A stretch of DNA of 64,000 nucleotides from Megamonas sp. UBA1796 (lineage in GTDB: Bacteria > Bacillota > Negativicutes > Selenomonadales > Selenomonadaceae), in NCBI GenBank assembly GCA_002319795.1, contig DCFU01000038.1, positions 13,394-77,393 of the forward strand, given 5' to 3'. The notes beneath the pieces are model-generated. The model did not search any database. It was not told the origin of the DNA and was given only the letters and a program-made list of their open reading frames with translations. The position numbers were made by a program, and so were the translations under genes. Below are positions 53,280 to 60,601 of this stretch, in pieces (within the stretch, counting starts at the first letter, position 1; the number at the start of each line of letters is the position of its first letter).

Positions 53280-54047
53280 ATGCTCGTCGATACGCATGCA
53301 CATCTTAATGATGCGAAATTTGATGGAGAACGTGACATAGTAGTCGCCAGAGCCATGGAACAGGGTGTAACCTGTATCATTAATATGGGTGACACTATGG
53401 AGTCATCTGAAGCTTCTGTGCAGCTCACAGAAGCGTTTGTTGCTGTTTATGCGGGTGTAGGAATTCATCCGGAAGAAGCCCGCCCCATGACAGATGCAGA
53501 TGATCAGCAACTTGCTGAATGGGCTGAAATACCTAAAGTGGTAGCAATTGGTGAAATCGGGCTCGATTATTACTGGGAAAAGGATCGCGCGAAGCGGGAA
53601 CTGCAAAAGAGGATATTTATCCGCCAACTGGATATTGCGCGGCAATTGCATTTGCCTGTGTGCGTACATGATCGTGATGCACATGGCGATATGCTTTCTA
53701 TATTGCAACGTGAAGGCAGGGGTGTGCGAGGTGTAATGCATTGCTTTTCAGGAAGCTGGGAAATGGCACAGGAGCTCTTGCAAATGGGTTGGTATCTGGG
53801 GATTGATGGCCCTTTGACCTTTAAAAATGCGGCGAAGCTGCCGCAGATGCTGCAGAGATTTCCGTTGGAACGTATTCTGGTGGAGACGGATAGCCCTTAT
53901 ATGGCGCCAGTACCTATGCGCGGGCAGAGAAATGAACCTGCTTTTGTATATTATGTTGCACGGCGCGCAGCAGAAATCCGCGGTGAAAGCTTTGAAGACT
54001 TTGCAGCCGCTACAACGGAGAATGCAAAGCATCTGTATGGAATATGA
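53280..54047 (+). CDS. tatD: TatD-family metal-dependent DNase
   Basis: 255 residues. TIM-barrel hydrolase: DTHAHLND (metal His pair), GEIGLDYYW, HDRDAH, HCFSG and ETDSPYMAP. Removes nucleotides from DNA ends; also linked to RNA turnover. ATG follows the metG stop directly. A TatD-associated radical SAM gene lies 40 kb upstream, not next to it. Confidence 0.94.
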   Translation: MLVDTHAHLNDAKFDGERDIVVARAMEQGVTCIINMGDTMESSEASVQLTEAFVAVYAGVGIHPEEARPMTDADDQQLAEWAEIPKVVAIGEIGLDYYWEKDRAKRELQKRIFIRQLDIARQLHLPVCVHDRDAHGDMLSILQREGRGVRGVMHCFSGSWEMAQELLQMGWYLGIDGPLTFKNAAKLPQMLQRFPLERILVETDSPYMAPVPMRGQRNEPAFVYYVARRAAEIRGESFEDFAAATTENAKHLYGI

Positions 54048-54061
54048 TATTTAAAAGTGGT

Positions 54062-54086
54062 GGGAGCCTTTAAAATAAAGGCTCCC
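54062..54086 (+). terminator. Hairpin after tatD
   Basis: GGGAGCCTTT (54062-54071) with AAAGGCTCCC (54077-54086), 5-base loop; only a weak T run follows. Confidence 0.55.
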
Positions 54087-54145
54087 GTTAATATATAAAT
54101 CCCTTTTTTCAGGTAAAAATCATATAAAAGTGGGAGAATGGAAAC

Positions 54146-54182
54146 GTCAAATTTGACAGCAGCTCATAAAGCATGATATAAT
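54146..54182 (+). promoter_or_regulatory. Promoter with palindromic operator candidate
   Basis: TTGACA (54153-54158), 18 bases, TATAAT (54177-54182) with an extended TG at -14. A perfect palindrome GTCAAATTTGAC (54146-54157) overlaps the -35, a place where a repressor would block polymerase. Confidence 0.65.
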
Positions 54183-54210
54183 TTGCACGTTCTTCGGAAG
54201 GGGGAATTGA

Positions 54211-55050
54211 ATGAGTATAAAAAAGAAATTATGGCGTTACGGGAAGGAAAAAGCAGTGCTCTGTATAGCACTCATGCTGGCACTTCTGACACTTACGGGT
54301 TTTGGCAGTATGAGGCATGTCAAAATCCTGGCGGATGGGTGCAGTATGGAGATCAATACCATATATGCCACTCCTGAGCGTATTCTGCATCAGGCTGGAG
54401 TGACATTGCAGGACAAGGATGAATATCGTTTATCAACTGAAAATGTGCAGGATCATACAACTATTATCGTTTATCGCGCAGTACCTGTTACTGTGGAGTA
54501 TCAAGGAAAAAAGCAGGAAATTGTTACGAGCAAGCCAACAGTGGGAGACGTACTTAATGAGCTGGGATATAGCGGGGATGCCTATGTGGCGCTTCCGGAT
54601 AAAAATACGACAATACAGAGAAATCTCAATATACAAGTACAAGATGTAGTAAATAATGAAACCGAAGAACAAAAGGCAAGTGGAAATGAGACAAATACAC
54701 AGGGAAACCCGGATGACATGCAGGCGGCTATGCGTAATATCGTAGAGACCTCACGTGGAGCACGCCGCTTCAGTAACGTACTGTACATGGAAGCCACGGC
54801 GTATTTACCGTCGGATGGTGGCGGCAGCGGCATCACAGCCAGCGGCGCACCAGCGCGTTATGGAGTGGTATCCGTGGATCCGGATGTGATTCCGCTGGGT
54901 ACGCGGCTTTTTATCCCGGGGTATGGCATGGCTGTTGCTGCTGATACAGGTGGGGCCATTGTCGGAGAACGTATAGATCTTTGCATGGACGATTATACAG
55001 ATGCTATGGATTTTGGCCGTCGGGAAGTAAAGGTTTATATATTGGACTAA
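54211..55050 (+). CDS. yabE: YabE-like cell-wall protein with 3D domain
   Basis: 279 residues. An N-terminal membrane anchor or signal (about 15-35), DUF348-type repeats (about 40-130), an acidic linker, then a C-terminal 3D domain with three conserved Asp (SVDPDVIPLGTRLFIPGYG, AADTGGAI, IDLCMDDY) as in MltA-like lytic enzymes. It lacks the G5 domain seen in many YabE proteins. Position after tatD matches the Bacillus order. Confidence 0.88.
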   Translation: MSIKKKLWRYGKEKAVLCIALMLALLTLTGFGSMRHVKILADGCSMEINTIYATPERILHQAGVTLQDKDEYRLSTENVQDHTTIIVYRAVPVTVEYQGKKQEIVTSKPTVGDVLNELGYSGDAYVALPDKNTTIQRNLNIQVQDVVNNETEEQKASGNETNTQGNPDDMQAAMRNIVETSRGARRFSNVLYMEATAYLPSDGGGSGITASGAPARYGVVSVDPDVIPLGTRLFIPGYGMAVAADTGGAIVGERIDLCMDDYTDAMDFGRREVKVYILD

Positions 55051-55058
55051 TGTTAGAG

Positions 55059-55086
55059 GCATCGCAGTTTTATGCGATGCTTTTTT
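55059..55086 (+). terminator. Terminator after the yabE-like gene
   Basis: GCATCGCA (55059-55066) with TGCGATGC (55073-55080), then six T. Confidence 0.88.
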
Positions 55087-55159
55087 CTTTTATCCAGATT
55101 GTTTTTCAGTTCAATAGATATTTTTTTGGCGTTAAAATAATTTTAGTTAATTATGTGGA

Positions 55160-55187
55160 TTGCAAATCAGGGCTTATTAGGTATAAT
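55160..55187 (+). promoter_or_regulatory. Promoter of the large EAL gene
   Basis: TTGCAA (55160-55165), 16 bases, TATAAT (55182-55187), start near 55194. Confidence 0.65.
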
Positions 55188-55198
55188 AAATATATTGC

Positions 55199-55218
55199 CC
55201 AGTGTGTACTGGTTTTTT
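55199..55218 (+). terminator. Promoter-proximal terminator-like hairpin
   Basis: CCAGT (55199-55203), loop GTGT, ACTGG (55208-55212), then six T, only about 25 bases after the predicted start site. It could abort most transcripts of the EAL gene. The short stem leaves doubt. Confidence 0.45.
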
Positions 55219-55259
55219 CGCCAGGCATTGGTTTATTCCAGATGCTTGTGGAGGCGTTT

Positions 55260-58160
55260 ATGGATCAGAGTAGAACAATAATGATGACAAAAAAATTCAT
55301 TACTGAATTTTATGATTTTGGGAATACGAGCAACATTATCGCATATATGGAAGATTCGGCTATAGGGTTTGGGACCCAGTCCCGGCGTTATGCCGTGGGA
55401 AAAAACGCTACGGAAAGGCTTTTGTATAAAGAACTGGCGTTGATTTCTCCTTGTAAAATTGCCAAGCTGCGCTTGCGGGAGGAAAAAATCAGCGAAGGCA
55501 GCTGCACTGTCATGGCCAATGTCATTTTACGGACTGTGCGGGAGAGTGCCGCGCTGGTTATGCACCGTATGCTTTTTATGTATCATTCGGCGGAACGCGG
55601 TGGTTTCCGCCTGACGGGGATACATATCATGAAGGATATACATCATGATTCTACATATCGTATTATCAGTGCCTCTATGCTCAATCGGCGGTTGGAGGCC
55701 AAAGCAGACTCAACGCGTATCATGAGCGTAGTGGCGTCCTATGCGGACTGCGCTTATGTAGTATACCGTATGGATACGCAGCACATCATTACCTTTTATA
55801 GTGACGAACTGTGGAAAATGCTGGAATATGATTCTTCGAAAGGTTTTGAGACTGCGTCCTTGCATAGTATGTATGGACTGGTATATGAGAAAGATCAGCA
55901 CAGGATACAGAGTGAGCTTACGCGTCAGTTGCTGCATAAGGACGTCTATCAGATGGAGTACCGTATGAGAAACAGCAATGGCCGGCTGATCTGGGTATTG
56001 GAATGTGGACGGCGTATTCTTTCCGAGGATGGATATGCGGCTTGCCACAGTATCATTACGAATATAACTCCTTTGAAAAAAACCAGTGAGAATCTTATTT
56101 ATCGTGAATCCTATGACGAATTGACCGGACTTTATAATAAGAGGGCGTTTTATCAAAAAGCACAGGAGCTTATCAGTCTGCACCCGGAAAAAACCTTTGA
56201 AATCATGCGTATGGATATTGACCGGTTTAAAATTATAAATGATCTTTTTGGTGAAGAAACCGGGGATAAGCTGCTTAAATATCTGTCACGGTTCTTTGTA
56301 CATATGGATTTGCCGCTAAGTGTATTCGGCAGGCTGCATTCGGATCATTTTCTTTTATGCTATCCGGCAGAGAATAATAATCGACAGCGCTTCATTACGT
56401 CTCTGCGGGCTTTGGCTGAGAGTTATGTATTGGATTACAGCGTGGTTCCCTGCTTCGGTGTGTATTGTGTAAGAGATCGCAGGCTGTCAGTGTCTGCTAT
56501 GTGCGATCGGGCCGGCCTGGCGTTGAGCAAGGCCAAAAGGAACGGCCTTATGGTTTGTGGTGAATATGATGAGAATATGCGACAGCGAATTGTCAATGAA
56601 CAGGCTATTATCAATGATATGAGTGATGCGCTGGATAATGGTGAATTTGTTATTTATATTCAGCCGAAATATGAGCCTTCCTCAGAAAAAATAACAGGCG
56701 GTGAGGCTCTTGTACGCTGGATGCATCCTGTGCGCGGTTGTGTATCTCCGGCCGATTTCATTCCGGTGTTTGAGCATAACGGTTTTATTTTCCGGTTGGA
56801 TCAATATGTGTGGGAAGAAACCTGTAAGCTGTTGCGGAAATGGATTGATGAGGGAAAGCCGGCTATGCCGATTTCGGTAAATGTTTCGCGTGTGGATTTG
56901 TATAATACGAATCTGGTGAATATCCTTAATAACCTGGTGAAGAAATATGATATTCCGGCGTCTCTTCTGGAGTTGGAGCTGACGGAAAGTGCCTATGTGG
57001 ATAATCCACAGCAGCTTATTGAGGTTACAAAAAAATTACAGGCCTTTGGGTTTATAATCCTCATGGATGATTTTGGCAGTGGCTATTCTTCCCTGAATAT
57101 GCTCAAGGATATGCCTGTAGATATATTGAAAATTGATTTGAAGTTCCTGGACAGCAAGGATGAGTCCGGGCGTGGTGGTAATATATTGAATTCTGTAGTA
57201 CGTATGGCGAAATGGCTTAAGCTGCCGGTTATTGCCGAGGGCGTAGAAACACGTCAGCAGGCGGAATTCTTGCGAACGATTGGCTGTAATTGTGTCCAGG
57301 GATATTATTATTCGCGTCCGGTACCGGTCAAGCAATATGAGGAACTTATTGCGGCAAATTATTGCATTTCGACAGATAATGGGAAGAAGAACTGGCTGGA
57401 TGCAAGAGATACAGAAGAGTTGTTGAATCCAAATGCGCAGTTTAATCTTATCTTCAATAGTATGAATGGCGGTATCGGGCTTTATGAATATACGGCGGAC
57501 AGCCTGGAGGTTCTGCGTGCCAATGATGGGTATTTTGAAATGTTCCAGGAGGATCGGGAAAGTTTTTATCTGCAAGAGCGCCAGGTGTTTGACAGAATTT
57601 ATGAGATGGATCGTAAGGTGTTTGTTGAGGCACTGCAAGCTGCTAATAACACGGGAAAGGTCACGCAATGCCGTTTGCGGCGGCATTGTAAGGATGGGAG
57701 CCTGCGCTGGCTTCGTGTGCGTGTAAGTGTTATTGCCAGTGATGCGGAGCGGCAGCTTTTATATCTGGCTATGGAAGATATTAATGAACTGCAGGAGAAA
57801 ACCTTGGAAATGCAGACGTTATTTGATAATCTTCCTTGTGGCTTTGGCATATGCAGGCTGGAAAATGATGTGTTACATATGGATTTTTTCAGTAAATGGC
57901 TATATGAAGTGCATGAGATTACACCGCAGGAATTCATGGAAATGACAGAAGGAAATCTGGGGAAATTATTGCAGGATGCCGGACTGGAAGCATGGCTCAA
58001 AGAGAAGATCATTGCTTCATATGAAAAAAATCGTCCAGTACAGCTTGAATATTCATTTATTACAAGGTCTGGAAATAAAAAAAATGTGATGGCTTTGTTC
58101 AATACAGTACAAACTGAAATGGGTGGGTATACCTGTTATTTTTCACTGCGTGATAGCTGA
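55260..58160 (+). CDS. Large PAS-GGDEF(degenerate)-EAL-PAS signalling protein
   Basis: 966 residues from ATG 55260 (TGGAGG 5 bases upstream; the frame is open further up but overlaps the yabE end). An N-terminal about 150-residue domain possibly of SnoaL-like fold, a PAS domain (about 160-280), a GGDEF domain whose key motif is changed to LHSDHF and so cannot make cyclic di-GMP, an EAL domain with EALVRW, ELTES, DDFGSGYSSL, KIDLKFL and EGVET intact, then two PAS-like regions (about 730-966). Predicted cyclic-di-GMP phosphodiesterase. Confidence 0.9.
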   Translation: MDQSRTIMMTKKFITEFYDFGNTSNIIAYMEDSAIGFGTQSRRYAVGKNATERLLYKELALISPCKIAKLRLREEKISEGSCTVMANVILRTVRESAALVMHRMLFMYHSAERGGFRLTGIHIMKDIHHDSTYRIISASMLNRRLEAKADSTRIMSVVASYADCAYVVYRMDTQHIITFYSDELWKMLEYDSSKGFETASLHSMYGLVYEKDQHRIQSELTRQLLHKDVYQMEYRMRNSNGRLIWVLECGRRILSEDGYAACHSIITNITPLKKTSENLIYRESYDELTGLYNKRAFYQKAQELISLHPEKTFEIMRMDIDRFKIINDLFGEETGDKLLKYLSRFFVHMDLPLSVFGRLHSDHFLLCYPAENNNRQRFITSLRALAESYVLDYSVVPCFGVYCVRDRRLSVSAMCDRAGLALSKAKRNGLMVCGEYDENMRQRIVNEQAIINDMSDALDNGEFVIYIQPKYEPSSEKITGGEALVRWMHPVRGCVSPADFIPVFEHNGFIFRLDQYVWEETCKLLRKWIDEGKPAMPISVNVSRVDLYNTNLVNILNNLVKKYDIPASLLELELTESAYVDNPQQLIEVTKKLQAFGFIILMDDFGSGYSSLNMLKDMPVDILKIDLKFLDSKDESGRGGNILNSVVRMAKWLKLPVIAEGVETRQQAEFLRTIGCNCVQGYYYSRPVPVKQYEELIAANYCISTDNGKKNWLDARDTEELLNPNAQFNLIFNSMNGGIGLYEYTADSLEVLRANDGYFEMFQEDRESFYLQERQVFDRIYEMDRKVFVEALQAANNTGKVTQCRLRRHCKDGSLRWLRVRVSVIASDAERQLLYLAMEDINELQEKTLEMQTLFDNLPCGFGICRLENDVLHMDFFSKWLYEVHEITPQEFMEMTEGNLGKLLQDAGLEAWLKEKIIASYEKNRPVQLEYSFITRSGNKKNVMALFNTVQTEMGGYTCYFSLRDS

Positions 58161-58194
58161 TTGCAATGTTGTGCTGTGCTATATCTATGAGCAA

Positions 58195-58244
58195 AATAAA
58201 AGGGTACAGGTCACAGAAAATTCTGCGGCCTGTACCCTTTTATT
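58195..58244. terminator. Bidirectional terminator
   Basis: AATAAAAGGGTACAGG (58195-58210) pairs with CCTGTACCCTTTTATT (58229-58244), between convergent genes. Confidence 0.9.
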
Positions 58245-58249
58245 GTCAA

Positions 58250-58663
58250 CTATTCCTTTTCTACATACATGGAAGTTCCATTGATTTCAGCCTTATGAAT
58301 CAGTTCTTTAAGACGTTCGGCATTTTTGCGATGCAGCGTGACGGCGAATTCAATCCGTTTTTTTTCTTCATCGGAAAAATCACCGGTATCATATGCTTCT
58401 TTAATACGTTTGCCGCGTGCGATGACATCGTTGAGTTCGTCTGTGAGCAGCTTTTTGTCGCGCAAGGCAAGTCCGTAAACAGAACGCATATTTTCAAGAA
58501 CATTCTGCGCGTATCCGGCTTCTGATGATGCCTCTTCCAAATATTTCGCCACTTGGTATATGATATCAAACGGATTCGCCGCGCTATGGATCATTCCCAG
58601 AATGTCCATTTTTATCGTTTGTTGTACACCATGTGGTGCGGAGATATCTATATCTTTTTGCAT
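58250..58663 (-). CDS. Small helical protein of unknown function
   Basis: 137 residues, minus strand, GAGG before the ATG. Predicted almost wholly helical and highly charged (YLEEASSEAGYAQNVLENMR, DEEKKRIEFAVTLHRKNAERL), possibly coiled coil. No signal or membrane part. Its promoter is covered by an inverted repeat. Family not recognised. Confidence 0.72.
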   Translation of the reverse strand: MQKDIDISAPHGVQQTIKMDILGMIHSAANPFDIIYQVAKYLEEASSEAGYAQNVLENMRSVYGLALRDKKLLTDELNDVIARGKRIKEAYDTGDFSDEEKKRIEFAVTLHRKNAERLKELIHKAEINGTSMYVEKE

Positions 58664-58692
58664 AAATAACGGCCTCGCTTTCTTGTATAAAT

Positions 58693-58713
58693 TATAGCAG
58701 AAATCCTGCTATA
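58693..58713 (-). promoter_or_regulatory. Inverted repeat over the promoter of the 137-residue gene
   Basis: TATAGCAG (58693-58700) with CTGCTATA (58706-58713). On the minus strand the repeat spans the spacer and runs into TATAAT, so a bound repressor would block the promoter. The -35 is weak. Confidence 0.45.
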
Positions 58714-58828
58714 TAAAAAGCCAGAACTGCAGACAAAAAAGTATGGCCCATAGTATTGCCATGTGAGTTTTCTATACGGAGGGTATTGTACTTATGTGTG
58801 GCTACACTACACTTTTCGAAAAATAGAC

Positions 58829-58857
58829 TTGACATTTCCTTATAAACTTATTATTCT
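58829..58857 (+). promoter_or_regulatory. Promoter of the thiW-thiM operon
   Basis: TTGACA (58829-58834), 17 bases, TATTCT (58852-58857). The start near 58864 gives a leader of about 240 bases. Confidence 0.8.
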
Positions 58858-58863
58858 AGTAGA

Positions 58864-59100
58864 TGCAATGGAAAGTATTGCAGGATAGAGGAGGAGCGTC
58901 CTTTATCCTCGAGGACAGCTTCATAGCGAGGGACCCCGTGTTTCGGGTTGAGAGGAAGCTTTTCAGCTTCGACCGACTACTTGTGGCTCTGCACACAAAG
59001 AGAGATGCTATGGATTTTTGTTTTGTTAATAAATACTTCACGAACAATTGGTGTTTCCTTGCTGTGCGAGTGCGGGAAATTACTATTTTGGGAGTGAAGT
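58864..59100 (+). promoter_or_regulatory. Long structured leader of thiW-thiM (candidate riboswitch)
   Basis: At least three good hairpins: TGCAAT/ATTGCA (58864-58882), GGATAGAGGA/TCCTTTATCC (58883-58908, one G-U pair) and GAAGCT-TTTC-AGCTTC (58955-58970), with a possible CCCG/CGGG stem between. Near the end ACTTCAC (59035-59041) is complementary to GTGAAGT (59094-59100), next to the thiW ribosome site, with TTTCC/GGAAA nested inside. This looks like an aptamer plus a ribosome-site switch. The usual TPP-riboswitch signature is not seen. Confidence 0.55.
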
Positions 59101-59106
59101 TTTTTT

Positions 59107-59670
59107 ATGAACCGAAATGCAAAGATACTAAAGCTTGTCGTCATGTCTATGCTTATAGCGCTTGGCGTCGTTATTTCCCCAATATTGCGCATTGAAGGGA
59201 TGTGTCCGATGGCGCATCTGATTAATATTACCTGCGCGGTGTTGCTGGGTCCCTGGTATGCACTGCTATGTGCTGCGCTTATTGGTATTATCCGTATGCT
59301 ACTTATGGGAATACCGCCGCTGGCTATTACCGGAGCGGTCTTTGGGGCGGTATTGTCAGGTCTTTTATATCGTGCGTCGAAGGGCAGGCTTATATGTGCT
59401 GTGCTCGGAGAAATCATCGGTACGGGTATTATAGGTGCGATTGTGTCTTACCCGGTTATGACCTTATTCTATGGTAAGACAGGCCTTACATGGATGTTTT
59501 ATGTACCTCTTTTTATCAGTGGGACACTCATTGGTGGCACGATTGCTTTTATCTTCCTTACGGCGCTGTCGCGCAATGGCACGCTAATGAATTTTCAAAA
59601 GAAACTGGGGGCACAAGTTTATGCGCATGGACAAAAAATTGACGGACAGACTTTTAAAGATTCGCAATGA
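59107..59670 (+). CDS. thiW: Thiazole uptake protein ThiW (ECF S component)
   Basis: 187 residues, about five to six membrane helices. LVVMSMLIALGVVISPILRIEGMCPMAHLINI is the typical ThiW start. It is the substrate-binding subunit of an energy-coupling-factor importer, probably for hydroxyethylthiazole. The ribosome site GGGAGTGAAG lies within the leader switch. Overlaps thiM by 50 bases. Confidence 0.92.
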   Translation: MNRNAKILKLVVMSMLIALGVVISPILRIEGMCPMAHLINITCAVLLGPWYALLCAALIGIIRMLLMGIPPLAITGAVFGAVLSGLLYRASKGRLICAVLGEIIGTGIIGAIVSYPVMTLFYGKTGLTWMFYVPLFISGTLIGGTIAFIFLTALSRNGTLMNFQKKLGAQVYAHGQKIDGQTFKDSQ

Positions 59671-60445
59671 AGTGCGGGAGAAATCGCCGCTGATTCATTG
59701 TATTACGAATCCAATCTCTATCAATGATTGTGCGAATATGGTGCTCGCAACCGGAGCAAAGCCTATCATGGCAGAGCACCCCGACGAAGTGGCAGATATT
59801 ACGGCTGTTTCTGCAGCACTTGCGGTAAACCTTGGTAATATTACGGACGTACGTATGAAATCTATGCGTATTGCCGGAGAAACCGCCCAAAAAATGCATT
59901 TACCGGTTATACTGGATTTGGTCGGAGTTGGGTGCAGTCGGCTGCGGCGTGATTATGCAAAAATATTTATTGAGAAATGTCGACCTTCCGTAATCAAGGG
60001 AAACGTATCAGAATTGCGGGCTCTTTGTGGTTTTGCAAGCAGCGCGGAAGGAATTGATGCAGGTGCATTGGATAAAATAACACCGGACAACCGTGCTGCA
60101 TATGAAAAGATGTTGGGGAATTATGCGAAAAAATATCAGGCTGTATTGGTTGCCAGCGGGGCCTACGATTTTATTACGGATGGCAGCATATCGTATCTTG
60201 TGGCAAATGGCACGCCGCATTTGGCACAGATTACCGGTACAGGCTGCATGCTGAATGTGCTGGCTGGGTCGTTCTTATCATCTGCGGACCCAATGGGGGC
60301 CGTGCTATTAGCGGCGCTTCTTTTGGGCATTGCAGGTGAACATGCTGCTGCTGCTAAGGGACCAGGCAGCTTCCGTGCGGCTCTGCTCGATGAGGTTTAT
60401 GCACTACAGGATGAAATACTTATACGGGAAGCTAAGCTTATTTAA
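59621..60445 (+). CDS. thiM: Hydroxyethylthiazole kinase
   Basis: 274 residues. Phosphorylates hydroxyethylthiazole for thiamine salvage. SPLIHCITNPISINDCANMVLATGAKPIM is the family start; VIKGNVSELRAL and ITGTGCMLNVLAG (catalytic Cys region) follow. GGGGG lies 9 bases before ATG 59621. Works with ThiW in import and capture of the thiazole unit; no other thiamine genes are here. Confidence 0.95.
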   Translation: MRMDKKLTDRLLKIRNEVREKSPLIHCITNPISINDCANMVLATGAKPIMAEHPDEVADITAVSAALAVNLGNITDVRMKSMRIAGETAQKMHLPVILDLVGVGCSRLRRDYAKIFIEKCRPSVIKGNVSELRALCGFASSAEGIDAGALDKITPDNRAAYEKMLGNYAKKYQAVLVASGAYDFITDGSISYLVANGTPHLAQITGTGCMLNVLAGSFLSSADPMGAVLLAALLLGIAGEHAAAAKGPGSFRAALLDEVYALQDEILIREAKLI

Positions 60446-60447
60446 AG

Positions 60448-60490
60448 TTATCCACAGAGTTATACACAAAACCTATGTTCTTGTGTATAA
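60448..60490. promoter_or_regulatory. Cluster of three DnaA-box-like sites
   Basis: TTATCCACA (60448-60456) is the perfect DnaA box. TTATACACA (60460-60468) and TGTGTATAA (60482-60490, inverted) each differ by one base. Three sites in 43 bases is unlikely by chance. They lie between thiM and a convergent terminator, not by a dnaA gene. Confidence 0.6.
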
Positions 60491-60511
60491 CTTGTCCAGC
60501 AGGTATTTGAT

Positions 60512-60554
60512 ACAGTAAAAGCCCCCAGAGCTTGTCTCTGGAGGCTTTTACTGT
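60512..60554. terminator. Bidirectional terminator
   Basis: ACAGTAAAAGCC-CCAGAG (from 60512) pairs with CTCTGG-GGCTTTTACTGT (to 60554) with one mismatch; separates thiM from the minus-strand EAL gene. Confidence 0.88.
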
Positions 60555-60601
60555 ATGATATCCGTATAACAAAGCAAGCTGCTTCTATAGCAGAAGGCTC
60601 A

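Noticed and set aside
54981..55259. 93-residue extension of the large EAL protein
   Set aside because: It overlaps the yabE end, crosses a terminator and a promoter; ATG 55260 has a ribosome site.
58864..59100. TPP riboswitch upstream of thiW
   Set aside because: Expected from the genes, but I could not find the conserved aptamer sequences; kept as an unclassified leader.
60448..60490. Replication origin
   Set aside because: Only three boxes, no unwinding element and no dnaA/dnaN beside it; reported only as a DnaA-box cluster.
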